From an uncultured SAR116 cluster alpha proteobacterium (GTDB lineage: Bacteria; Pseudomonadota; Alphaproteobacteria; Puniceispirillales; Marisalimonadaceae): DNA of 64,000 nucleotides. Of the stretch, positions 8,699 to 16,834 are shown piece by piece. The stretch is from NCBI GenBank assembly GCA_902543145.1, contig CACBXG010000006.1, forward strand, positions 38,531 through 102,530, given 5' to 3'. Numbering within the stretch: the stretch's first letter is position 1; each line of letters starts with the position of its first letter. The translations under genes were made by a program, and so were the position numbers. The notes under the pieces are model-generated. The model was not told the origin of the DNA. It did no database searches and saw only the letters and a program-made list of their open reading frames with translations.

Positions 8699-9115
8699 AT
8701 GTCACAGTCAGTCCCAGATTTTACTACAGTTATTATTGTAATTTTATTTTTATTTGTATTAGGTGTAGTTGCTTTTATTATTAAGAAAAAAAGTGGACAT
8801 CTAAAAAAAATCATTAAAAAAGAAAATAGTTTTGATGTAATGCATCAGATGCCTCTTAACAATGGTTTCTTAGCTTATGTTTTTAAAGTTGATGAAGAAA
8901 AATTTTTCTTTGTAGGACATAAGTCTGGTAGGGGATCACTTACACAAATTGATCAACCTAAACTTAAAAATAGCAATGAAAATTACAAAGCTACTGAACA
9001 GTTATCAATTAAAAATACTCCTGTGAAGGAGAAAGCTAGAAATTCTAAACCTCTGCAACATGTTAATATCTCTGATTTATTAACAGCTCATAAAAAAGGT
9101 AATGAAAATGCGTAG
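8699..9115 (+). CDS. fliO: FliO-like flagellar export assembly protein
   Basis: This is a 138-residue protein with one N-terminal membrane helix (FTTVIIVILFLFVLGVVAFIIKK) followed by a small cytoplasmic domain (MHQMPLNNGFLAYVFKVDEEKFFFVGHKSG) and a disordered tail. That architecture and the position immediately upstream of fliP define FliO, which helps assemble the FliP pentamer of the export gate. An AAGGA Shine-Dalgarno sequence precedes the ATG. Its last 14 bases overlap fliP. FliO is poorly conserved in sequence, so context carries weight. Confidence 0.75.
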   Translation: MSQSVPDFTTVIIVILFLFVLGVVAFIIKKKSGHLKKIIKKENSFDVMHQMPLNNGFLAYVFKVDEEKFFFVGHKSGRGSLTQIDQPKLKNSNENYKATEQLSIKNTPVKEKARNSKPLQHVNISDLLTAHKKGNENA

Positions 9116-9950
9116 AGCAATTTGCCCACAACCAATTAAAAGACATCATTTTTCAAATACTAAAGAAGAAATTTATAAAATTATAATAAATTTACTTAAG
9201 AAATTATCTTTTTTGATGGCTTTAGTTTTAATAAGTGGATTTCCTGTTCAAGCTATAGGAGAACCTATTGCTTCTGGGTTTCCTGCATTAAATGTATCAA
9301 CTAACGGTGATACAACTGAGTACTCATTTCCATTACAAATTTTGTTATTAATGACAGCTTTGACAGTTTTACCTTCTTTGGTTCTTGGAATGACAAGTTT
9401 TACAAGGATTATTATTGTTATGTCAATTCTCCGTCAAGCTTTAGGAACACAACAAACACCTCCTAATCAAGTATTAATCGCAATATCTCTTTTTCTAACT
9501 TTTTTTATTATGGCTCCAACCTTCAATAAGGTTTACGAGAATGCTGCGGTGCCGTATATGGAGAAAAGTTTACCAGCAGAACAAGCTATTGAAACAGCAA
9601 GTAGTGAAATGAAACAGTTTATGGTTAAAAATACTAGAAAAACAGACTTAATTATGTTCACTGAATTAGCTGGCTTAGAAAAATTTGATAAAGTATCTGA
9701 TATTCCTTTCAGAATAGCTCTTCCTGCGTTTATGACCAGTGAACTTAAAACTGCTTTTCAAATAGGCTTTCTTTTATTTCTACCTTTTTTGGTAATTGAT
9801 ATGGTTATTTCCTCCATTTTAATGTCACTTGGAATGATGATGTTGTCTCCAATGTTAGTTGCGCTTCCATTTAAATTATTATTATTTGTTTTAGTTGATG
9901 GATGGAGTATGACAGTTGGATCTTTAGTAAGTACCTTTTCGGCAGGATGA
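9102..9950 (+). CDS. fliP: Flagellar export gate protein FliP
   Basis: FliP is the main subunit of the FliPQR export-gate complex in the MS ring. Family hallmarks include LLLMTALTVLPSLVLGMTSFTRIIIVMSILRQALGTQQTPPNQVLIAISLFLTFFIM and, later, LPFLVIDMVISSILMSLGMMMLSP. A cleavable signal sequence near residues 30-50 (LSFLMALVLISGFPVQAIG) is typical. The N-terminus is ~30 residues longer than usual and overlaps the fliO end. ATGs at 9102 and 9108 are both possible, and an internal Met just before the signal sequence cannot be excluded. Confidence 0.95.
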   Translation: MKMRRAICPQPIKRHHFSNTKEEIYKIIINLLKKLSFLMALVLISGFPVQAIGEPIASGFPALNVSTNGDTTEYSFPLQILLLMTALTVLPSLVLGMTSFTRIIIVMSILRQALGTQQTPPNQVLIAISLFLTFFIMAPTFNKVYENAAVPYMEKSLPAEQAIETASSEMKQFMVKNTRKTDLIMFTELAGLEKFDKVSDIPFRIALPAFMTSELKTAFQIGFLLFLPFLVIDMVISSILMSLGMMMLSPMLVALPFKLLLFVLVDGWSMTVGSLVSTFSAG

Positions 9951-9954
9951 AAAA

Positions 9955-10227
9955 ATGAACTTTGATGAAAATATTAGCATGTTAAGTATGGCCTTTTATC
10001 AGGTTTTGCTTGTTTCTGGTCCAATCTTAGCTTTAGCACTTGGTATAGGTCTTTTGATAGGTATTATTCAAGCTGCAACATCAATCAATGAAATGACTCT
10101 TAGTTTTGTCCCCAAAGTTATTGTAGTAATGTTAGGGATAGGATTATTGGGAAATTTTTTCATGATGGGACTTGTTGATTACTTCAACTTTATTTTTGAT
10201 CAGGTTGCTGGTGTAGGACAAAATTAA
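9955..10227 (+). CDS. fliQ: Flagellar export gate protein FliQ
   Basis: FliQ is a 90-residue protein with two membrane helices (QVLLVSGPILALALGIGLLIGIIQAATSINEMTLSFVPKV and VIVVMLGIGLLGNFFMMGLVDYF). The QAATSINEMTLSFVPK loop is nearly invariant in the family. It forms the outer part of the FliPQR gate. It lies 4 bp after fliP and before fliR. Confidence 0.97.
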   Translation: MNFDENISMLSMAFYQVLLVSGPILALALGIGLLIGIIQAATSINEMTLSFVPKVIVVMLGIGLLGNFFMMGLVDYFNFIFDQVAGVGQN

Positions 10228-10245
10228 ATACGAAAGAAATTTATT

Positions 10246-11058
10246 ATGAATGGGATAGAGTTTGCTTTACCAGGAGTTAATTTATTTAACTTATACCAAT
10301 ATATAGTTATTTTTTTTGTATCTTCTCTTCGTATTTCTTCCTTTTTAATTAGTGCGCCTTTTTTTTCATTAGGAGGAATTCCCTTACAAGTAAGAATTAT
10401 TGCAAGTATAAGTTTAACTGCGTTTTTATTTCCTGTGATTAAAGTACCAGAAATCCAAAATATGCAAGGTTTTAATTTAGTTTTACTTATATTGTCTGAA
10501 ATTGGTATTGGACTTTCGGTTGGATTGATTTTAAATATAATTTTTTCTGCAGCAGCAGTTGCAGGTGAGAAAATAGCATCTACAGCAGGACTATCAATGT
10601 CAAGCATGATTGATCCCCAATCTGGAGGGCAAACACTTGTTTTGAGTACAGTCTTAACTTTATTTTTAATATCTTGTTTTTTATCGTTAGATGGTCATTT
10701 GTATTTACTAAAATTACTTATTGAAAGCTATGTCTATCTACCAATTGGTCTAATTCTTGATTTTTCTGAGGTCAGCAATGTTGCTGTCAATACCTTTGGA
10801 GATATGTTATATCTAGCTGCTTTAATCAGTTTACCGGTTGTGGGTGGATTATTATTAATACAATGTTCAATTGGTATAATTACTAGATCTGCACCATCTC
10901 TAAATCTATTTTCCTTTGGTTTTCCAATTGCGTTAATAAGTGTTTTTATCTTTTTATATTTGGGGGTTGGGCCAATTTCAAATGCTTTTTCTGATTTAAC
11001 AGCTACGGCAATTAATTTAATTGACGAGGTTCTTCATTCTTATAAAGAAGGGAATTAG
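10246..11058 (+). CDS. fliR: Flagellar export gate protein FliR
   Basis: FliR caps the FliP5Q4R1 export gate. The 270-residue protein has about six hydrophobic segments, with family features such as VSSLRISSFLISAPFFSLGGIPLQVRIIASISLTAFLFPV, GEKIASTAGLSMSSMIDPQSGGQ and GIITRSAPSLNLFSFGFPI. It lies 18 bp after fliQ and 2 bp before flhB. The opposite-strand ORF at 10224-10607 is a shadow. Confidence 0.96.
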   Translation: MNGIEFALPGVNLFNLYQYIVIFFVSSLRISSFLISAPFFSLGGIPLQVRIIASISLTAFLFPVIKVPEIQNMQGFNLVLLILSEIGIGLSVGLILNIIFSAAAVAGEKIASTAGLSMSSMIDPQSGGQTLVLSTVLTLFLISCFLSLDGHLYLLKLLIESYVYLPIGLILDFSEVSNVAVNTFGDMLYLAALISLPVVGGLLLIQCSIGIITRSAPSLNLFSFGFPIALISVFIFLYLGVGPISNAFSDLTATAINLIDEVLHSYKEGN

Positions 11059-11060
11059 TA

Positions 11061-12206
11061 ATGGCTGAAGAAGATAATTCACAAGATAAAACCGAAGAAC
11101 CTTCCCAAAGAAAACTAGATAAAGCGGCTGAGGATGGTCAGGTATTATCGTCTAAAGAAATGTTTGTGTTTACATCATTAATAATTGGTTTAATGGTTCT
11201 GTCTTCAATACCCTTTTTTGCTAAAGATTTTTTAGCAATCTGGAAGACATTTTTTTTATTTGATCTTGATTATATAATAAATGTTTCTCCAGCGTATGGT
11301 ATGGAAAAATTGATTAAATATGTAATTAACATAACTCTAATTGTTGGTGTTCCTCTAATATTAATTATTTTAATAACTCAAATGGCTGTTGGAGGTATTA
11401 ATTTTGCTCCAAAAGCTTTTCAATTTAAATCTAATAGGATTAACTTATTATCAGGTTTAAAAAGAATTTTTTCTTCTAAAGGTCTGTTTGAACTTATCAA
11501 GTCTTTATTCAAAGTTGGATTATTAGGTGGAATTACATTCTTCGTAATTTATTATAATTTAAAAGATATAATAAATTTATCTGAACGAAATTTATATTCC
11601 GCTTTATCAAATCTACTTTACAACTTTCCCCAACTAACAATTGCTATGTTAATTGTTCTAGGTTTCATAGCAATTTTTGATTTTATTTGGCAGAAATACC
11701 AACATGTAGAAAAATTAAAAATGACAATTAAAGAAGTTAAAGATGAGCATAAAGATACGGATGGCTCGCCAGAGGTTAAACAAAAAATTAGAAAATTACA
11801 AAATGAAATTGCAAATAGAGCTGCTACTCAGTCTGCTGCGCTAAATGATGTTAAAGATGCATCAGCTGTTATCACAAACCCAACTCATTTTGCAGTTGCA
11901 ATAAAATATGAAGTTGGTTCAGAAGGTGCTCCAATAATTTTAGCCATGGGAAGAGGAATGATAGCAGAAAAAATAATAAAATTAGCTGATGAAAATAAAG
12001 TTACAGTTTTTCAAAGCCCTTTATTAGCTAGAGCTCTATATTTTACAGGAGAAATTGGAAAGGAAATTTCTGAAAATCTTTATTCAGCTGTTGCATCTGT
12101 ATTAGCTTATATCTTTAAAATTGAAAGAGGAGAGGAAACTGATTATCCTGAGTTTGATATTCCTGAAAATATGAGTTTTGATGAATATGGGAAAACAATT
12201 AAATAA
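11061..12206 (+). CDS. flhB: Flagellar export switch protein FlhB
   Basis: FlhB controls the substrate-specificity switch of flagellar export together with FliK. The N-terminus DKTEEPSQRKLDKAAEDGQV is diagnostic. Four membrane helices follow, then a cytoplasmic domain with the self-cleaving NPTH site (VITNPTHFAVAIKYE, Asn at about residue 273). The C-terminus carries the usual ARALYFTGEIGKEISENLYSAVASVLAYIF. Length 381 aa is normal. It is the last recognisable flagellar gene of the run; four unassigned genes follow in the same direction. Confidence 0.97.
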   Translation: MAEEDNSQDKTEEPSQRKLDKAAEDGQVLSSKEMFVFTSLIIGLMVLSSIPFFAKDFLAIWKTFFLFDLDYIINVSPAYGMEKLIKYVINITLIVGVPLILIILITQMAVGGINFAPKAFQFKSNRINLLSGLKRIFSSKGLFELIKSLFKVGLLGGITFFVIYYNLKDIINLSERNLYSALSNLLYNFPQLTIAMLIVLGFIAIFDFIWQKYQHVEKLKMTIKEVKDEHKDTDGSPEVKQKIRKLQNEIANRAATQSAALNDVKDASAVITNPTHFAVAIKYEVGSEGAPIILAMGRGMIAEKIIKLADENKVTVFQSPLLARALYFTGEIGKEISENLYSAVASVLAYIFKIERGEETDYPEFDIPENMSFDEYGKTIK

Positions 12207-12221
12207 ATCTTTGTTGATAAT

Positions 12222-12446
12222 ATGAAAAAAAGAAAAACATTTGGACAAATTATTATTACTGCAATGTTTGTTTGGTCTGCTCTTTTATGTCATTTTGAAG
12301 CAAGCACTCTTCGTGAAGAAGGTGATATTTCAAATGCTGCTTTGTATTGGTTTTTTGGTTTTACAGCAGTTTTAGGGGCTTTTAGATTTAAGATAGCTGA
12401 ATTAATATATGGCTTAATTGAATTTAAAAATAAAAATAAAAAATAA
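12222..12446 (+). CDS. Small membrane protein of unknown function behind flhB
   Basis: I do not recognise this 74-residue protein. It has a basic N-terminus (MKKRKTF), a hydrophobic segment (GQIIITAMFVWSALLCHFEA), a short polar turn (STLREEGDIS) and a second hydrophobic segment (ALYWFFGFTAVLGAFRFKIAELIYGLI), suggesting two membrane helices with both ends in the cytoplasm. It starts 15 bp after flhB, so it is probably co-transcribed with the sigma-54 export operon. A role in motility is inference from position only. Confidence 0.6.
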   Translation: MKKRKTFGQIIITAMFVWSALLCHFEASTLREEGDISNAALYWFFGFTAVLGAFRFKIAELIYGLIEFKNKNKK

Positions 12447-12457
12447 AGCTAATACCT

Positions 12458-12649
12458 ATGGTTAAAAATATTAAAAATGAAAATAATAAAATAACTTGCC
12501 ATGGATGTATCTATTTTTTCATTACTCATAGGAAACAAAGGCCGTGGGGATGTAAAAAGTTTGGTTTTATTTCTAAAATCATACCATCATTGGAAGTGTT
12601 TAGTACAACTGGTATGGAATGTGCATATAAAAAAGATAAGAATTTATAA
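12458..12649 (+). CDS. Four-cysteine mini-protein, putative metal-binding
   Basis: This is a 63-residue protein with Cys at CHGC, WGCKKF and MECAY, spaced like a zinc-ribbon or other metal site: CHGCIYFFITHRKQRPWGCKKFGF then IPSLEVFSTTGMECAYK. The pattern C-x2-C-x-Y-F ... P-W-G-C-x-x-F-G-F ... P-S-x-x-V ... G-x-x-C resembles small cysteine-rich bacterial proteins usually annotated as hypothetical. I know of no established function. It sits 11 bp after the preceding membrane protein and shares its strand. No membrane segment or signal peptide is visible. Confidence 0.65.
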   Translation: MVKNIKNENNKITCHGCIYFFITHRKQRPWGCKKFGFISKIIPSLEVFSTTGMECAYKKDKNL

Positions 12650-12687
12650 TTTTATGTTTGTTTAGTTTAAAACTATAGGAAAATAAA

Positions 12688-13401
12688 ATGGATACTAAAA
12701 TGGAAGCTGTTCAAGAAAGCATTAAATTAGCTTTAGACGCAGCAGATGCAGCAACTGATGTGACATCAGAATATAATAAAGTTAAAAAAGCGCATGAAAA
12801 ATTGGAGGCTAAAGTGAAACAAATCCATAAATATACTACAATTGTATTTTTATCTTCTATTATATCAGGTTTGGTAGTTATAGTTGTTAGTGCCTTTTTG
12901 TTTATGCAATCTTCAGATAAATTAACAAATATGACAGAAACAAGTAGGGAGGCCTTAGTTGTGTTTGCAGAGAATGTCGATGGGGTTAATGCTTCTTTGA
13001 AAAATCTAGATACGGCTATAAAAAAACAAGGAGATTTACTTGAGATTAACAAGAAATTAGTTGTTACCCTTGATAAAATTGAAAAAAGAGTTCAAACATC
13101 TAACGAAAATACAGTTGCTGAATTACAGTTAATTACAAACACTCTTGTAAATGAATTGAACAAAAACACTCAAGCAAGCATAGAAAATAATAACAAACTT
13201 GTTTCAAATATTGAAAAGTTAAATAAATCTAATAACAAATCTATTTCTAAGGCTATTCAACAAATTAGTAACAAAGCTATCTACAAAAAAATTGTAGCAA
13301 ACCAAGCAATTCAAGCACAACAAATTTCAAAGCTTTTAAAACAAAACAATAATGTATTGAGTAAGATCGCAGATAAAACTAGTAGGATTAAATACCCATA
13401 A
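12688..13401 (+). CDS. Single-span membrane protein with long coiled coil, unknown function
   Basis: This 237-residue protein has a short N-terminal helix rich in Ala and acidic residues (MEAVQESIKLALDAADAATD), a charged helical segment (YNKVKKAHEKLEAKVKQIHK), one membrane helix at about residues 50-74 (TTIVFLSSIISGLVVIVVSAFLFM) and a ~150-residue periplasmic or cytoplasmic helical region rich in Asn, Lys and Gln that should form a coiled coil. I cannot assign a family. The architecture recalls membrane-tethered rods or chemoreceptor-like helices without a signalling domain. It lies 38 bp behind the four-Cys gene. Confidence 0.6.
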   Translation: MDTKMEAVQESIKLALDAADAATDVTSEYNKVKKAHEKLEAKVKQIHKYTTIVFLSSIISGLVVIVVSAFLFMQSSDKLTNMTETSREALVVFAENVDGVNASLKNLDTAIKKQGDLLEINKKLVVTLDKIEKRVQTSNENTVAELQLITNTLVNELNKNTQASIENNNKLVSNIEKLNKSNNKSISKAIQQISNKAIYKKIVANQAIQAQQISKLLKQNNNVLSKIADKTSRIKYP

Positions 13402-13433
13402 TTTAACCTTTTACATTTAGTGAGTTTAGTAAA

Positions 13434-14141
13434 ATGAACGAAGAAATTGTAACTGAAAAATCATTTTTACAGATTAAATCAATAAGAACATCTTCAAATG
13501 CATTTATGATGAAGCTTAAAGAAGGTGATGTTATCATAGCAATTGATGGTGAAATGGTTTATAAAAGTTATGAAGAACTATCTAAGGAATTATCTGGAAT
13601 AAAAGAAAAAAAAGTAATTACTCTATTTAGAGATGGAGTTTTTTTTAATACGTTTATTTATGGTTCTTTAGGAGTAATTTGCGAAAGTATAACACCTGAA
13701 AAAATACCAGAATTAGAAATTTCAAATATAAATGAACATTTTCAAAAAGATGAATTTTATCTTTTATTTGAAATTTTTAAAAAACCTGGAAAATTTGCTA
13801 TATTACTCAATACAATGCCTTCAGTTCTTGCAAGTATTGCCCCACCTTTATGGATGTTACAGAACAGGTTGTGGAACTTGTTTTTTTTTACTATGGTTTT
13901 TTACATCATGCTATTTGTAATTTCTCCGTGGTTGTTTTTCATAGGTTGGATATTAAAATCTTGGTATGTAGGTAATAGTCAGATAGAACTTCTACGATTT
14001 TTTTATAGGTTAAACAATTATAGATTAAGTTTAAGTTTTTGTGCTCGAAGTGATAAAGAGGCTCAAGAGATTGCTAGAAAATTTGATGAAAAAATTGATT
14101 TTCATTTCTCTTATTTGGAGCCAGTGTTAATTGAAGATTAA
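13434..14141 (+). CDS. PDZ-like domain fused to membrane helices, unknown function
   Basis: Residues ~12-75 look like a PDZ-type fold: LKEGDVIIAIDGEMVYKSYEELSKELSGIKEKKVITLFRDGVFF follows the L-x-x-G-D-x-I-x-x-I-x-G pattern and the R-x-G beta hairpin. The second half contains hydrophobic segments (ILLNTMPSVLASIAPPLWMLQNRLWNLFFFTMVFYIMLFVISPWLFFIGWILKSWY) and ends RLSLSFCARSDKEAQEIARKFD, faintly like DUF2628-type membrane proteins. No protease residues are seen. It starts 32 bp after the coiled-coil gene and its 3' end overlaps the convergent SDR gene by 4 bp. Confidence 0.6.
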   Translation: MNEEIVTEKSFLQIKSIRTSSNAFMMKLKEGDVIIAIDGEMVYKSYEELSKELSGIKEKKVITLFRDGVFFNTFIYGSLGVICESITPEKIPELEISNINEHFQKDEFYLLFEIFKKPGKFAILLNTMPSVLASIAPPLWMLQNRLWNLFFFTMVFYIMLFVISPWLFFIGWILKSWYVGNSQIELLRFFYRLNNYRLSLSFCARSDKEAQEIARKFDEKIDFHFSYLEPVLIED

Positions 14142-14854
14142 TCTAACTTAAATCTTATTAAATCAATTACTTCACCTTTATAAATTTCATTTGAAAAAAT
14201 AATATCTTTTATTTTTTCTGCCACCTCATTTGGCTCTTGTAGATTATTACTATTTTCACCCGGCATTGCCTGTTTTCTCATCTTAGTATTTGTCTTTCCA
14301 GGATTTATTATTGAAATTGACAAATTATTGTTTTTATTCTCTGTAGACCATATTTTGACCATATGTTGAAGTGATGCCTTAGATACAGCATAAGCACCCC
14401 AGAAAGGTCTTACTTCATTAGCTACTGTCGAAGATAGAAAACAAGCTTTAGGTTGATCACTATTTTTTAATAGTGGCTCTAGAGATCTAATTAGTCTGTG
14501 ATTACTTACTAAATTTATGTTAAGTACTTCAATGAACTCATCATTGCTTTGATGATGTATAGGTCCAAGTGTCCCTAGAATTGCAGCATTTGATATTAAT
14601 AAATCTAATTTTCCCCATCTTTTAAATATTTCTAAACCTAATTTGTCAATACCAATAAAATCATTCATATCTAGTTTAACTAAAGTACAAGAACCACCAT
14701 CATCAACAATTGTTTTTTCGGTTTTTTCAAGACTAGCTAAAGATTTTCCGGTAATAATTGTATGGTAATCATGTTTTGAAAGTACGATGGCTGTTTCTGC
14801 TCCAATGCCACTTCCTGCCCCTGTAATAAGAGCAATTTTTTTAATATTATTCAT
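14138..14854 (-). CDS. Short-chain dehydrogenase/reductase (SDR), substrate unknown
   Basis: This is a classical SDR of 238 residues. It has an N-terminal NAD(P)-binding TGAGSGIGAE motif, an NAA-type motif (LLISNAAIL), the catalytic Ser (FLSSTVAN) and the YxxxK pair (WGAYAVSKASL), followed by the PG-containing segment (SIINPGKTNTKMRKQAMPG). It oxidises or reduces an alcohol/carbonyl, but the substrate cannot be read from sequence. It lies 6 bp after purF on the same strand, a neighbourhood I recall from other alphaproteobacteria. The 3' end overlaps the convergent PDZ-like gene. Confidence 0.85.
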   Translation of the reverse strand: MNNIKKIALITGAGSGIGAETAIVLSKHDYHTIITGKSLASLEKTEKTIVDDGGSCTLVKLDMNDFIGIDKLGLEIFKRWGKLDLLISNAAILGTLGPIHHQSNDEFIEVLNINLVSNHRLIRSLEPLLKNSDQPKACFLSSTVANEVRPFWGAYAVSKASLQHMVKIWSTENKNNNLSISIINPGKTNTKMRKQAMPGENSNNLQEPNEVAEKIKDIIFSNEIYKGEVIDLIRFKLD

Positions 14855-14860
14855 TCGTTT

Positions 14861-16273
14861 TTATCTATTAAGTTTTAGAATTTCAGTTACATCTATTGGG
14901 TATTCACCTGTAAAACAATGATCAGTAAATTGAGGTGTCTTAGAGTTTCTTTTTTCACACCCCATTGCTTTGTAGGTACCATTTAATGAAAGAAAAAATA
15001 ATGATTTAGCTCCAACTAATTTTGTCATTTCTTTTAAACTAGATTTAGAAGCAATCAATTGATTATAGTTTGGTGTATCAATACCATAAAAATCTGGGTG
15101 CAAAATTGGAGGGCATGAAATCCCTAAATGAACTTCATTTGCCCCTGCTTCGTAAACCATTTTTACAATTTTGCTCGCTGTTGTCCCTCTAACTATTGAG
15201 TCATCAATTAATATAACTTTTTTATTTTCAATACATGATCTATTGACACTATGTTTCAGTTTTACTCCAAATTGTCTTATGGTTTGGGAGGGCTCAATAA
15301 AAGTACGACCAACATAATGACTTCTAATTATACCAAGTTCAAATGGGATTTGTGATTTTTGTGAAAATCCTATAGCTGCTGAAACTCCTGAATCTGGGAT
15401 TGGAACAACTACATCTGCAATTATATCATTTTCAATAGCTAATTGTTCACCAAGAGCTTTTCTGTATGTATAAACTGTTTTATTTCCTACTATACTGTCA
15501 GGGCTCGCAAAATAAATTCTCTCAAAAATACAAGGTCTTTCAGGGATTTTTTTAAAGGGTTTAATAGACTCCATTCCACTTTCAGTGATCACAATCATCT
15601 CACCATTTTCTATGTCACGTACATACTTTGCTCCTATCATATCTAAAGCACAGGTTTCTGAAGCTAAAACAGGAGAACCATTTTTATCACCTAGAACTAA
15701 AGGTCTAATCCCAAAAGGATCTCTTACACCAATAAGTTTTTTATTTGTTAAGATTACAAGTGAATAAGCTCCTTTTATCTGATGGAGTGTATCTATTAGC
15801 TTATCAATTATTTTGTTCTTTTTTGATCGCGCAACTAATTGAAGAATAATTTCAGTATCAGACGAAGTTTGAAAAATAGAGCCACTTTCTACTAATTGTT
15901 TTTTTATTGAATAAGTATTTGTTAGATTTCCATTATGTGCGCATGCAAATCCTCCAATAGCTAAATTTGCAAAAAAAGGTTGTAGATTTTCAGGTTTGGA
16001 TTCACCAGTTGTAGAATATCTGACATGGCCTATGGCTGTTTTGCCAGGAAGTTTAGACAAAATATCCTTATTGTTGAAATTGTCTCCAACTAAACCTTGT
16101 TTACGTACTGAATGAAAAGCTTTTCCATCAAAGCTGACTATTCCTGCGCCTTCTTGACCTCTATGTTGAAGTGAATGAAGCCCTAAAGTAGTTAGAACAG
16201 AGGCTTCTTTAGTCCCAAAAATACCAAATACTCCACATTCTTCTTTAAACTTATCATTCATTTTGCAGTACAT
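14861..16273 (-). CDS. purF: Amidophosphoribosyltransferase PurF
   Basis: PurF catalyses the first committed step of purine synthesis, making phosphoribosylamine from PRPP and glutamine. The Ntn-hydrolase glutaminase domain begins after a short propeptide with the catalytic Cys in EECGVFGIFG. LHSLQHRGQEGAG and HVRYSTTG are glutaminase motifs, and VILIDDSIVRGTTASKIV is the PRPP-binding loop. The end (TDHCFTGEYPIDVTE) lacks the paired cysteines of Fe-S-containing PurF. An AGGAAG ribosome site supports the first ATG (16273) over the internal one at 16261. The gene follows cvpA by 24 bp. Confidence 0.97.
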   Translation of the reverse strand: MYCKMNDKFKEECGVFGIFGTKEASVLTTLGLHSLQHRGQEGAGIVSFDGKAFHSVRKQGLVGDNFNNKDILSKLPGKTAIGHVRYSTTGESKPENLQPFFANLAIGGFACAHNGNLTNTYSIKKQLVESGSIFQTSSDTEIILQLVARSKKNKIIDKLIDTLHQIKGAYSLVILTNKKLIGVRDPFGIRPLVLGDKNGSPVLASETCALDMIGAKYVRDIENGEMIVITESGMESIKPFKKIPERPCIFERIYFASPDSIVGNKTVYTYRKALGEQLAIENDIIADVVVPIPDSGVSAAIGFSQKSQIPFELGIIRSHYVGRTFIEPSQTIRQFGVKLKHSVNRSCIENKKVILIDDSIVRGTTASKIVKMVYEAGANEVHLGISCPPILHPDFYGIDTPNYNQLIASKSSLKEMTKLVGAKSLFFLSLNGTYKAMGCEKRNSKTPQFTDHCFTGEYPIDVTEILKLNR

Positions 16274-16297
16274 TATATCTTCCTAGAATTATTTTTT

Positions 16298-16834
16298 TCA
16301 CAATTCTTTTGCTCTTTCATTATCAGATTTTAATTCTTCATGATTGAAAAACTCTATCAACATTTCAGCTGAAAAATTTATGTATTTGAATGAATATGCT
16401 TCAAGAAGCGTGTCAGGTAAATTTTTATCTTTACCTATTAAATATAAAAATCCTAAATAGAATAAGAGAATTAGTAAAAAACCTCTTAAAGCACCAAAAA
16501 CAAATCCACAAATTTTATCAAAAATCAAGACTCCATTTACATCAAACTTTGGGGACAACCAATTTGAGATAAAACTAGATAAAATTAGAGTTCCTAAAAA
16601 TGGAAAACCAAAAGCAAGAAAATCTACAATTATTTCTTGTGATATATGATCTAACAATTTTAATTTAAATTTTTCAAAGAAATTAAATGCTAAAATCAAT
16701 GACAAAATCCAAGAAATAATACTAAAGAATTCTTTAACAAATCCTCTCAATGTGGCTACTAGGCAAGATGTAAGAATAACTCCAAAAACTATAATATCGA
16801 TTATATTAAAATATAGATTATTAAAATATTCCAT
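16298..16834 (-). CDS. cvpA: CvpA family membrane protein
   Basis: CvpA-family proteins are inner-membrane proteins of uncertain function, named for colicin V production and linked to envelope stress tolerance. The 178-residue protein has four hydrophobic segments and the family start IIDIIVFGVILTSCLVATLRGFVKEFFSIISWILSLILAFNFF, then FVFGALRGFLLILLFYLGFLYLI. Position between radA and purF is the standard alphaproteobacterial arrangement. The start codon overlaps the radA stop by one base, indicating coupling. Confidence 0.9.
   Translation of the reverse strand: MEYFNNLYFNIIDIIVFGVILTSCLVATLRGFVKEFFSIISWILSLILAFNFFEKFKLKLLDHISQEIIVDFLAFGFPFLGTLILSSFISNWLSPKFDVNGVLIFDKICGFVFGALRGFLLILLFYLGFLYLIGKDKNLPDTLLEAYSFKYINFSAEMLIEFFNHEELKSDNERAKEL

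Noticed and set aside
10224-10607. 127-aa minus-strand ORF opposite fliR
   Set aside because: It lies wholly antisense to a well-conserved export-gate gene, has no ribosome site or family features, and has shadow-type composition.
12711-13052. 113-aa minus-strand ORF opposite the coiled-coil membrane protein
   Set aside because: The plus-strand frame has a membrane helix, heptad-like composition and operon spacing; the opposite frame has none of these.
14861-16273. Fe-S cluster form of PurF
   Set aside because: The C-terminal CxxC seen in Bacillus-type PurF reads TDHC, and the SPPIxHPC position lacks its Cys.
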